From: Rachycentron canadum
Lineage: Eukaryota; Chordata; Actinopteri; Carangiformes; Rachycentridae
Reading direction: 5' to 3'
Length of the DNA: 64,000 nt
NCBI GenBank assembly: GCA_038496675.1
Contig: CM076660.1
Coordinates: forward strand, 5,669,340 to 5,733,339
Shown here: piece by piece, positions 13,531 through 25,327 of the stretch
How positions within the stretch are numbered: position 1 is the stretch's first letter
How the letters are laid out: the number at the start of each line of letters is the position of its first letter
Program-made: the position numbers and the translations under genes
Notes under the pieces: generated by a model
The model's input: only the letters and a program-made list of their open reading frames with translations
Database searches by the model: none
What the model was told of the DNA's origin: nothing

Positions 13531-14836
13531 TAGTTTAGAATTTATTTTCCTTAAAAAAAAAAAAACGGTAAAACAACGGTAAATGTTGATAATAGATTGA
13601 GGATCATTATCAAGCTTGCTTCTGTTTTACAGTAAAAAATTTGTTTATAGATTTATTATTGTCTTTTGACCATACCAGGGTTTTTTTTTTAACGAATCCT
13701 TATTCTTAAAAAAAAAGAAAAAAAAAGAAAGAAAAAAAAAGGATTTGTCACTTTGTTATCACTAAACCACAACTATTTTTGATGTTTTGTATTGTGGATA
13801 TTTGACATGTCACTTGGACTGACTTTTCTTAATGGAGCAAGCCAAATATCCAAGACAACTGTTTTTGTGTTTGTTTGTTTTTTACTTCTCTAGAGAAGAG
13901 GCACAAAAGTGAGGGAGGAGAAAGGACAACAGAGCCTTTGTGTCCTTTGACCTCTCGTAATTCTTTGGCTGTCTGGATGCCTGAGGATGACCCTCTGCAC
14001 AGCTGAGATCCAACATCTCTACTAATGCAATTATGCACACGCACACACACACACTTGAGTGTCAGATGACAAATACATACCAAGTAAATTTGCCCCTCCT
14101 TTGTTTCTGTATCTCCTTTATCTTGAGCCTGTCCTTTATCCTGTCTCTCTCTTATGCCATCTTGTTGGCTACTCTTGTTGGTCACTCTCTGCCAGGTTTC
14201 CAGTGCCACGCTGCCTTAAACTGCTGGACTCTCAGGACTTTCAGTAGCTCTGAAGTCTCTGTCTATCTGCTCTTTAGTCATTTCTCTTCTGCTCTGTCAA
14301 CATTGCCACACGACATAGCTCACACACAAAGTAGGCTAACGTCTTCATCACACCCAAATCCGTTAGTGTGTCACCCCTCTTTCCTCATTTTGCATTGTGT
14401 GCCTTTGATGGCATAACCAGAAATTTTGAGTAACTGACTTGATCTTTTTTTTTTTTTTTTTCCTTTAACAAGCTTTTGAAAACTCATGATTACTATAAGT
14501 GCCACTTAAGTGTTTGATCTGGAGTGTGATCTCATTTCGTCTCAAGTAATTTCATCTGCACTGTATTTGTTACGTAAAAGCTCACAATCAAACATACAGT
14601 ACAGTATGTACTACAGTATGCATCACTATGTTTGCCCTTTGAGCTATGCAGTTTGTTCAGTGGCGGAGAAAAGTCAGGTGCTGAGTGTGTTAAGGTATTT
14701 TGTTATCGCCAAACTACCTCAACTAGGAAACTAGGCAATGTCTCAGGGAGAGCATTAATGATTGATAAACTTTCACACACACACACACACTGGACTGCTA
14801 TCTGAACAAAATGTATAGGAGGCTGTATATGACTGT

Positions 14837-14849
14837 ATGTGTGTGTGTG

Positions 14850-14908
<59 letters not shown>
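14837..14908. repeat. Compound (GT)n-(GA)n microsatellite
   Basis: GT run 14837-14851 followed by a pure GA run 14853-14908. Confidence 0.95.
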
Positions 14909-14911
<3 letters not shown>

Positions 14912-15453
14912 AGAGCGGGGGAGACCCAAACAGTAGTATACTGTACTAGCAAAGGAAAGACGCCGCACTCACACAGAGGCACGTTGTGTAAGAAAGTAAG
15001 CCATCTCACAGAGGACGTTGGTATACACACTTTACACATACACACACAGATACAGACCATGTACAACGAAAAGCTCACACTTGAGCTCTTTACTGTAACT
15101 TCATCTCCATTTACCTTTCCCACCCAAACATTAACATTCATATAAACAGTTCACACACCATCTAAACACACACAACATGAAGCCAGTTACCTTAAACACC
15201 CAAGCAGCTGTTTCTGTCTCATTCACAAAGCTCCCCAAACATCCTCAAAACAAGAAATGTATGTTTTTACCTTCACTTGTGCTCCACACCTGAGTGTGTG
15301 TGTAACGGTTAATTCCCTGTGGTGGTTAAAACACTGTCAGCACGTGTCCTCTCTGGGCGCAAACAGGGGAATCCTTGCACCAGTGAGACGTCTCCTCCAC
15401 TCCAGCGCAGCATTCAGCTTTTTACACACACACACATTACAGCACATACTCAC

Positions 15454-15545
15454 ACATGCTGCCTCTTGCACGCCTAGACCAGACTGAGAAGGCTGAGGAG
15501 AGGGTGTGTGAGCGCTGCCTGAGTCTGAGCCCGCCCTCTTCTCTC
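15454..15545 (-). promoter_or_regulatory. Candidate non-coding first exon and GC-box promoter
   Basis: On the minus strand, a GA-rich upstream region (about 15560-15650) leads to a GC box GGGCGGG (about 15530), a non-coding segment and a strong donor GTGAGTATG starting at 15453. CpG content is raised over its surroundings. It could be an upstream 5' exon of a gene to the left, TIAM1 by synteny, but nothing in the sequence proves transcription. Confidence 0.2.
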
Positions 15546-17827
15546 TGGCTCTCCCGTTCTCTCCCACATGCACTCACCCTGCCCTCCCTCGTTCCCTCTC
15601 TCTTTTCTCTCGCTCCCTCTCTCTCTCCAATTTCACCTCCCCCAGTTTGCCAATTGACTGCCAGCATGTGTGCTGGGTCCGTGCCTCTAAGCTCTTAGAT
15701 GTCCCAGTCCTCTTTTTAATTGCTGGCTCTCTGGCCTCAAAAGTTCTACACAAACACAAAGACACACAGATAAAGTGGACAAGCACAGTCATGCACGGAC
15801 ATATAAGCATACATGGAAGCGCACAATTAAAGTAAAGTGAATTTCAAAAAGATCCCAAATAATACAAAACAGCATAGGGAAAATGAAGCAGGTGGGAAAT
15901 GTCAGATTGAAAATGTGCAACTTGTAAGATTTAATACACAAGAACAGCAACTGTGGCGTCAGTAGACAGCAGAAAAATGTGCACAGTGGAGTACAAGAAG
16001 AACCCATCTCTTTCTTATCAGTCTTCCACGAGGGCTGCTGTAGTTCATGTTTGTTTTTCCTCACATCCTTCCTTTACTCTTTTACAACCCACTGGCTTTT
16101 TTGTAACAGGAGCTTCACATAAAAAGAAAGCACCCACAAGTGGGAGCCTTTCGCTTTTTTTTTTTTTTTTACTACTGTCTCCAACATTTTGCATGTCAAG
16201 ATATCACCACCTGTGGGCTTGAAACGAAGCTCGGAGAAGTTGTAGCCAGTTTGGATTCACTACAGTTACAATGGATTCCAAAAGTGACCCAGTTTTACGG
16301 CAAAAAATATCAATATATCCACAGAAACTACTCAAACCACTCTTGCAGCCTAAGTGAGTCCTCCACTGTCCATTCCAGCCTCGGCGTGATTGCTCATGTT
16401 TCTGCCAAAAATATCTCACATTCAAATTCACAGCTTCTAACTGCTGCTAGCTGTTTGCCTTTGTGACCATCAGAAGCAAATATAAGTGCACGTAACAAAG
16501 GTAAACAGAAACACAAACAGTCAATTCAGAACATGATTGTCCTATAGTCCGATGAAATGTTTTGAACAACATATTCATTTGCTGTGTTTGATGGAAATTA
16601 AACCATCGCTGTAACGATAACCAGGACTTAACCTTCTGTTTTTATTTAGTGTTCGGGACCTTACAACACATGCACAATCATTAACATGTGACGAATATAT
16701 AAAATAATTTCAGCTGTTAAATGTTCACACAAGGGAGTGTATATATTTTTAAAACAATACTCAGCAGCTAAAGCCTTCCCTGTTAAAACAAACAAGAGAA
16801 AGGAAATGTGGAGTAATTCTCATCTGGACATAACTCAGCCAAAAAATGACTTCAGCACTCCAGAGATCTTTATGATCCAAGAAATAAAGATGCCCTTCAG
16901 GAGTTTGTTGTTTTTTTTTTTTTCCAAAAGAGGCTTGTTGATGTAACAGGTGAGTTATATCCAAATCTATAAAAATGTTTCTATCTGAAAATGAAAATGT
17001 TGCATTAGAGAATATCTGTAAATATAATTAGGTAAAATTCACCTGAATAATGAATAACTTTGCCTTGGGAGACAGCAGCTTTCTCAGGATCATCAAATCA
17101 TTTACCAAAATGTTTGGCTTGAGGACATGGGAATTTATGAGAGAGACAGGGACGATTACGTAGCAGGCTGATGATCCCCATTGTCTCTGTCTGCTCTGCT
17201 GTGAAGGTACAGAAATAACTGCTGTTTGGGAGTATTTAACATTTATAGAGGCAAACATGTCGGGACAAAGGGCAGCGAAGGTAACAGATCTACCCAACAA
17301 AAGGACCTGACACAGTCTCCACGGGGAAGAGAGAGGAGACAGCCACAAACATAAAGTCGCTAACATACGCGTACACTGTTTGCACGTACAACACACACAC
17401 ATTTGCAGCTTTTTACCTCGGGGCACATGATGACATTTCAGCACCTAACTCAGACAATACCGCTGCAATGCTTCCTGCCTGTTTGAATTATTTTTGTGTG
17501 AAGCATGTTTGTATGTACATGCACATATGTTGTCTATGTGAGTGTCTCTTAGCACCTGTCTACTCGTCAGACCTCATTCTCTTCCCAGCCTGTCTCCTTC
17601 CTCTCTGTCTCCCTGTTTGTTTCTCTCTGTGTTATCTAACAGTATAGCTGGAAAAGGTCGTGTCCTGCTGGGAGCTGGCTGAAACAGGAAATAACCAATC
17701 CAGGGGGATGAACAGCGACTTAGACAAGCGGTTCCCACACTCCTACCCAAACACAGCGTTATTGGGCTGTAATGCAATTAGCCAAGGAGTGGGGAAGAAT
17801 TGGTTAGCAGTTTAAAGACAACCAAGA

Positions 17828-17862
17828 GCAATGGCTGCAATGGCTGCAATGGCTGCAATGGC
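17828..17862. repeat. 9-bp minisatellite, about four copies
   Basis: Unit GCAATGGCT in exact tandem. It lies within otherwise high-complexity DNA. Confidence 0.9.
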
Positions 17863-18279
17863 ATGTCGGCACAAGCAGAATACAGAAGAGGTAATAATAA
17901 CAACAGCAGGTGGAGGATGTTATATAAGCACATAGGAGGGCTGGAGATGTCGGGGGTCTCTTTTTGTTTGGTTGTTTTGCTCTATCTGCACTCATCCTTT
18001 GGCGTGCTGCTTTTGTAGTGGGAACACGCTCATTGTTTGTTGTCAGCTGTGCAGTCGGCAGTTGGGACAGCGAGGAGTAAATGAATATCAAAGCCCATCC
18101 ACCAGTCGGGGTTTTCTGTTGAATAAACAGACTGTTTGGTGGCAGCACTGTAAGTGTAGCCGGTTTTGACCCCCCTTCCCCCACCCCTCAACCCTCTACC
18201 CGTCTGTCTTCCTGCACACCTGAGCTGGCCTTTCAGCACAATAGACTCCACCTTTCAATCCTTATCAGATGTTATTGCA

Positions 18280-18303
18280 GTGTGTGTGTGTGTGTGTGTG
18301 TGT
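18280..18303. repeat. (TG)n microsatellite
   Basis: About 12 TG units followed by a G-rich stretch. Confidence 0.9.
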
Positions 18304-18519
18304 TGGGGGGTGGGGAGGCAGGAAAGGAGGGTGGCAGTATCAGTAAAAAGCCAAAGGGATGAGACACAGATTGGTTTCCCATTTCATGCCTCCTGTCATT
18401 TCTCTTGCTAAACATATCATATTGAAATTCATGAACATACTGTATTGGGGACAAAAAAAAAAAAAGATATGCACATATACACAGTCATGATACCTGTTTC
18501 CCCCACCCAACCAACACCC

Positions 18520-18725
18520 ACCTTGCCAGATGTGATAAAATCATTTCACCAGCCATGCGAGTGGAGCTGATGAATAATGTATGTACTGCTGGTCCACAAT
18601 AGTACATCCCTTCTGGCCTGTTACCTTTCTCTTGAGTCACATTAGCTACCGGTTGCTAGTTCCACTGCTTTGGGTCATATGAGCTAATCCCTGTCTGGCG
18701 CTATTACATTTTCCATTAGCATGGC
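18520..18725. promoter_or_regulatory. Candidate conserved non-coding element
   Basis: High-complexity block with GAGCTGATGAATAATGTATG, GAGCTAATCCCTG (OTX-like TAATCC) and CCATTAGCATGG, free of simple repeats. Function is speculative. Confidence 0.2.
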
Positions 18726-18778
18726 ACACCTCTATACGTGTACACACACTGTGGTATGCTCACAAAGCATGTGCTAAG

Positions 18779-18800
18779 TACACACACACACACACACACA
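18779..18800. repeat. (CA)11 microsatellite
   Basis: Pure CA run. Confidence 0.9.
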
Positions 18801-20289
18801 GGTATGCAGAATGACACAACTGTGCTCATTAATAGTGACAACAGATGTGACTGACAGGCCCTCAAACTGGAGAGGAAGCAGGCATCAGGTGTGCGACCAC
18901 ATCCCTTCATCATCAACACAAAGAAACGATGACATGCATCAGGTGTAACACCATGATGGACGGCTTGGGATTGACACGATAGATAGCACGTCAATTATTT
19001 CAATCATCAAGTGTAACTGATAATACAGGGGCCCAGCCTCCTCTATGGCCCCTCTGCCTCACATAGACACTTACATACACAGAAAAAGACCCAGCCACAC
19101 ATGCACAGGTAGGGCTCATGCTCATGCTTGCTGTTTGCAGTGTCTTAAACTTTAATTTTGGGATATACAGCATTGGATGTGATGAACACAGACACCAGTG
19201 AGACCAGTGAATGCACATACAGTCAAGTTAATGTTATCATTTACTAACAAGGCCAGTAGATTCTTGCCTCTTAGACTTCAAGGTCATACAGCACACATCT
19301 GTGCAACATTAGCCCAGAGCTATGAGTCTAATGAATATTCATGTGAGAGGCATTAGCTCATTACCTGCAGTGCAATTATAAAATGGGAACACTGTATATT
19401 GTTGTACTATTTATTTTGGTCATCGTTACATTACTGCTCCCCTTACAGGGCAGAGAAAAACAACCTTCAGCCCCTCACATGTTTTACTTGTACTCATACC
19501 AGTTGGTTTTATTCCTAATGTACATGTCCGCTGCTGTCTGATTACCAAACATAAAGTATTATCACTGAGAAGTCAAATCAGATAGACACAGTGGAAATGT
19601 CTGACTTTGGGCAAGAAAGTGCAACTGACATATTTGATTCAAAAACAAACGACTACAGTCGCATCAATGTCCCTTCTAGGTGTGAATGTTAGATCAGTAT
19701 GTAAATCCCTAATTTTCTTAGTAAAATAATAGGCTGCATTACAGTCAGCTACACTTATCTTAAACCAGATGGACAGATGATCACACACATACTAATGAGG
19801 CACTCACTGAAAAAGACACAAGTATGCACATCATCTAATTATCTGATAACACACTGCAGTAGTTCCCTCATGCACAAATACTATAGACAGAAATCCTCAC
19901 CCTGGGGACACCACACGGTTAATACTGCACACTTGTGTACAGTGGATTTTTTAGTTTCTGCTGAGATGAATAGAAAGAAAAATTTAAAAAATAAATAAAT
20001 AAATAAAAAGGAGCCCCGAAGTTAGCAATACATTATTTCAGGATCAACTTGGTTTAAGACTCGATAGTGTCCAATGTGGATTGAGATTAAAAACTATTTG
20101 CAAAAAATTTGATTTAAAGTATCTTGCGAGAGTCAGAGGTTTAGATCTACAACATCTGTGGGGACTAAACCCTTCAACAACTAAATAGCCAAGGATTCTG
20201 ACAAATTACTACACAGGAGTCTATTCTATCCACATGGTAATCCATTAATACGTCTGTAAATCTGGGGAAAAAATAATTCATTTTAATGC

Positions 20290-20469
20290 TGTGGAATTAT
20301 TGAAGTCTGCGCCATGACGCAGCCTGTATTCAAAAACAAGCTGTCAGGACTTCGGTAACTTTGAGCCACCAATCACAACGCTCAGCTATTTCCCCCCAGC
20401 ATGGCCGACCTGGACGTTGTGTCCAACCTTTCAGGATTTGATTTATCTAAGCAATCTTTGTTTGCCTAA
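20290..20469 (+). promoter_or_regulatory. Orphan promoter-like patch with a 22-codon start fragment
   Basis: An isolated GC-richer patch in AT-rich DNA. It holds TGACGCAG (20315-20322), a CCAAT box (CCACCAATCAC, 20367-20377), a C-rich tract and then ATG in a good context at 20401. The frame reads MADLDVVSNLSGFDLSKQSL before a stop at 20467-20469. No donor is seen after it. It may be a displaced promoter or first-exon duplicate or part of an old repeat. Confidence 0.2.
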
Positions 20470-23400
20470 GATGTGCTATATTATTTAATTTGATTATTCA
20501 GAAAACAGTCTCTTTTGATTGGTTGATGAACTAGTTGTTGTTTGAGCCTTAAAGAGAAGAAGTAAAACTACAGAGATCATTTTTTGTACCAAAAACATAT
20601 CTCATAAATATATCTACCTGTGGATATCAAAAAATAAAATAAAACACAAGAAAATGTTAAATTGGGACTTTTAAAATAGATAAAGTTCGATATATAGAGG
20701 CGAAACCAGGTGAGAAAAGGACTGCACATTTACCTCTAAGGTAACATTAGACACCTCAAAGGTAAATGTAACAACATTTTAGCAGGAAAACAGAGGATAT
20801 GGGCTGACAGAGTCAACAACTGGCACGCAGTATGTTTGGCAAAAATAACCAGCATCACACAAAAGAACGTATGATCACTAACACTAACAAGTATTGGATA
20901 TAAAGACTTATCTGTCTAGATCAGAGGTGTAAATGTACTGTATCACATTCATCAATCATAATCCCCATCGATGTAAACAGGGAGAAGCATTAATTAGGGT
21001 GCTGCATTCAAAGATGATTATCTGGGATACAAGCACGTGGGCGGAGTGGGAACAGTGTATATGTCTCTTTTGTTTTCATGCTAAATTACCATTTTCATCT
21101 CGCTTTCCCCTCGTCTCTCTTCATGTCTGATTCTCACTTATAAAAACAAAGAACAAACAAACAAACAAAAGATAGGCAGAACAGGAATAAATGGCGCGTG
21201 CCTGTGCAAGCGGGTGACAGCGTAAGATGTGAGGGAGGCGTCAGAGGGAGGAAGAGTGAGAGGCGGCTGCACACACACCACACAACCTCCTGACCTTGTC
21301 ACAAACTCATGAGCACAAACTGCACAGCCCATTTCATTGCTCACACACCCCTGTAACCCGGTCGCTCTGGAGATAGAGACACACACATCACGCACATCAT
21401 TCTACTCTTTTGTTACTGAAGCACGCTCCAGACACATCAGACACATCAGGCTCAAACCTTTCTCACAAAACATCAAAAGATTTCACTGCTCATCGGAGAC
21501 TCTTGGACAAGGATGATAATGAATTCTGACATGACGTCCTGGAAAAACCAGCTGGCCTCAAGCTCTGATATCACATGTAACATCGACAGGCAAACAAACA
21601 CACTTGGACATGTGAAAGACGTCAAAGCGAAAGATGCCACGTCTTTGCCATTGACTGCATATAAAAAGGTATAAATTAATTATGGAAATGAGGTTCTCTG
21701 GGACACACAACTTCAAATATTCCTCTATTTCAGTGATGATTTTGGCTAAATAAACAGGAATTCACCTCACAGCAATAAAATGTATAATTAATATGTTGAG
21801 ACATTTCACTTAAAATCACTGACGTAAACCTCATGGTGACGCCACAGGAAATGTAAGGGGATAAGTTAGCAACACACATTGGCTGCCTACCTTTCATTTC
21901 TTAAGATGCACGTCTAAACTGTTGGTCATGTTAAATTTAAATGAGAATTAATCTAACTTTCTTTGGGTCCACTCCTAATGTAAAGTACTTTAAACAATGC
22001 ACCAGGTTAGTTTGATATTGAATTAACTTGGGAATCACAATTGGATTAGGATCTGGTGAATCGGAATTTAATTGATTTTTCGGGAAATACGTGGCAATAC
22101 CCTGCTCTGCAATCCAGCCAATAGCTGTAGGTAGGTTTGGTAGGTCCTCTAAAGTAGGGGACCTACTAAGGCTTCTCTAATACCATATTTAATAATGTGC
22201 TGCTGTGTTGTTGTATTTTAACCAAATTTTAAGTCGACAAACTAGCATGCCAAATGTTTGAGACAGTGAACATGGTAAACATTTCTTCATTATAACCAAT
22301 ACACACAAAACGCACACATATATATTCTCATGCACGTCCTGCTCATTTAGGAGATTTTTCCAGACCAAGCAGCAGAAACAGTTTTTCTTTTCTCACTCAT
22401 CTTTCACCGTCAATATAGAATTATACACAATCAGCAACACAGTCCCAACATGTGGGATAATGTTGTAATAATATGAATCTTATTTCACAGTGTGAAATCA
22501 TTATTATTTAATACTAATGAAATCACTTCCTTCGCTTTCTTTCATGAACCTTTTCTCGTCAGTTTAGATGATTCAAACGCCTGAAAATCACAAAACTGAC
22601 AAATCACAACTCAGTTATGAAGAATGCAAGAATGGATAAAAGGGGAAAAAATGGCAACATCTTGGTATTAAACTCATCAGACAGAGCTGGAACATCACAG
22701 GTTTTAACACAACCACTGCTGCATCTACTGACTTTAGGCCACTTCAGCTGAAAGTTGACAGTGCCAGCAAAAGGAGGGAGGGAGGAGAAAAAACGGGAGA
22801 TGAGGTTAAGAGGTTGAGTGTGGGAAAAGGAGGGGAGGAGAGGGAGGAAGGGATTAAAGCATCAGAAGGTATAGTGTTCCTCTGAAAGATGACGGGCTGA
22901 TGGCTGCTCCCACAGGACTGACTGGAGGAGTAATCCCCCCAAATGGAAGAGTTTAACAGTCACCACCCACCGAGAGAGATACACAGAGACAGAGACGAGA
23001 CACACCCACACTCGCACAAACACACAGCCACATGTACACAAACATGTGCAGCATCCACATATAGGCACAGACAAAACATGCCTATCTCAGAGAGCTAAGC
23101 TGATATATAGCACTGTGACAGTGGAGAAATTACATCCAAACAAAACATATAGACAAACAATGATGAACGCACACATGCTCATAATTACAGTGAATTTGTT
23201 CTGAAATAGAGCCAAAAATATAATTTATCACAAAAGGCACATGTGGGCATGCTTACATATTGTGACTCAATTTTTTCTATGCAATCATAAATTAAACAGT
23301 AAGTAGTGATAGTGGCACAAGTACAAAGAAAATACATAAAGTGATCACTTTGTGTTGCATTTTAGATCAGTTTGCTTTCACGACGCAGATACAGAAAATT

Positions 23401-24924
23401 TCCAAATTTGCACAAGCATTCACTGAATGGCAAAATCCTTTAGCCTGCAGAGGTACAAGATATTGTGCAGTGGGAAATCAGGCAAGGACACCTGACACCC
23501 CAATGCACCCTCCAACTCTGAAGCTTTCTGTGCACATCAGCAAAACCAAGCACTGTTGTGCCTTGCTACAAAAAAAAAAGAGTGTTTTGCCGTTCTCCCA
23601 TGTCTGTGAGCAGATTTGCACTGGTGTGACCCTGCTAACACATCACTGCTTTGATAGGTTTATGCTGCGTTAGCTGGCAACCTCAAATAATTAGAAGCAC
23701 AAATTGCCAGAAAGCGGCAGACAACAGGAGGCAGAGAAGGATGGGATTTAGTTTGGGCTGAGAGACGCTGCCAAGCTGGTGAAGGGTTTTAGCTCAGTGA
23801 ACCCCACAAAGCCTAAGGACAACCCATACTTCATCTGGCCATTTGACTTTAGAACGGAGCAGAAATATGAGAAATAAGAAATATTACAAAATAGAAATAG
23901 TCGAAATTGTGAATTGAACTATTTGACCCTAAATAAGGCCAAAGTTCTCATCTAAATAATTGCTGAAAAGCTCATATCCAAATTAAGATCTTCATTAAGA
24001 TCAAACATTTCATATACAATCATTATGTAAATGATCAGGTATGGTATTGGTTCACTAGTTCACTCACACTCTCACAGATTGATTAATGTTTCAGTAGATT
24101 AGGTTAATGACGTGTTCAAAGGATAAATTTATTGTTTCATTATGTGCTGTTGTCATTATTACTGACTGACATCATAGGTTTTTGCAAAGTAAATGATCAG
24201 TATTGTTTCCATTAGGAAAATTGGCTTTACCTATCTGATCATGAACGAGTGGTTCAACTACATTGATTTTCAGTTAGTGGATTTACATGGAGAACAGCTC
24301 GTATGTCTCAATTTTGCACCATCATAACCGATTACACACACACACACAGGTCTCATACACCTGGGTTATATGAGAAGGATTGACATGACCTTTAGGTAGT
24401 TAAAGTAAAGCAGAAGAAAATTGTTCCTTGTTCCATTAAACATAAACCGTTAGTTCCTCTGTACTCTTAGAGTATGATACAGTACATCCAGGCACGATGA
24501 CCTCTTCCCTTCACGAGACTGATTCACTAAGCATTCAGATTCGAACCACAACAAAAGCCCAACAGTAGTTCAACAGTTACAGCTGTAATAAAAAGACCTA
24601 CATATAATGCTCCGACAAGGGCGTTTTAGGAAGCAGATAAAAAGGCGCCAGTTCATATTTTTAGCCACAGATTTGAAAACACAACCAGTGAACTATAACT
24701 GCTATGAACTGCGCCACTAGAGGTTACCACCAGAAAAGAGTGGTAAAATAATCCCTCTCTCTAACCTTCTCTCTGTAATTTCAGGTGTTATTGTCTCACC
24801 TCCTCCAGCAACACCACTTTAATTAGAACAGGTTAATTGCTGTCCAAGACTAACAAGACTGAGGGCACCAGAAGTAATTAATATGGTAACTTTAACCACC
24901 AGTAAGAGCATATTTTCACCCCAA

Positions 24925-24926
<2 letters not shown>

Positions 24927-24976
<50 letters not shown>

Positions 24977-24984
24977 NACACACA
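24927..24984. repeat. (CA)n microsatellite with one undetermined base
   Basis: About 29 CA units; base 24977 is N, showing that the assembly was uncertain here. Confidence 0.95.
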
Positions 24985-25161
24985 TGCACATGCCAGGAAA
25001 GTGCACTTTCCTCAACTTATATAACTTGATTGAAAAGAAGAACTTCCACCTCTGAGTCATCTTTCAGTGAACAGGCACAGCCTCACCAACTCCGTGTGTA
25101 ATTGTGTACATGTGGGTGTTGGATATCGGTTAATAGCCAGATATATTTTCCCCCCTTTCTT

Positions 25162-25167
25162 TTTAAT
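25162..25167 (-). terminator. Candidate ATTAAA polyA signal for the unrecognised gene
   Basis: TTTAAT on the plus strand gives ATTAAA in minus sense, about 160 nt after the proposed stop at 25328. It is the only polyA-like hexamer I see in the first 200 nt. Confidence 0.2.
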
Positions 25168-25327
25168 ACGGTCCACACCTGAGGTCCAAGTAACTGAGTC
25201 GGCAACAAAAGCACTGAACCCTGTAAAACCAGTACATCAGTATTTTTGGGAAAAACCTGAGGTAATGGCTATTTAAAGAATAATACCCCTTGAGCATTAC
25301 CTTTCACCTGAAAGTGTGTTGTGACAG

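Larger units (their letters stand above)
6544..15453. other. Non-coding stretch with dense microsatellites
   Basis: No recognisable gene. GA-rich blocks (7200-7450, 8130-8360) and CA/GA microsatellites dominate, apart from the high-complexity block 9460-9725 and an odd minus-strand frame at 9769-9988. Could be intergenic or intron. Confidence 0.5.
15700..25327. other. Non-coding stretch before the candidate small gene
   Basis: Mostly AT-rich unique DNA with scattered CA repeats. Contains candidate regulatory blocks near 17690-17800, 18520-18725 and 19310-19400 and the orphan promoter-like patch 20290-20469. No splice-bounded coding series was found. Confidence 0.5.

Noticed and set aside
13829..14209. 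126-codon minus-strand frame
   Set aside because: Contains a CA-repeat-coded Cys-Val stretch and no conserved domain; likely chance.
23341..23673. 110-codon plus-strand frame
   Set aside because: Irregular composition, no domain, no splice or polyA context.
1..25327. TIAM1 coding exons expected from synteny
   Set aside because: The large first coding exon and the PH, PDZ and DH regions were looked for and not seen; any TIAM1 coding part must lie left of the window.
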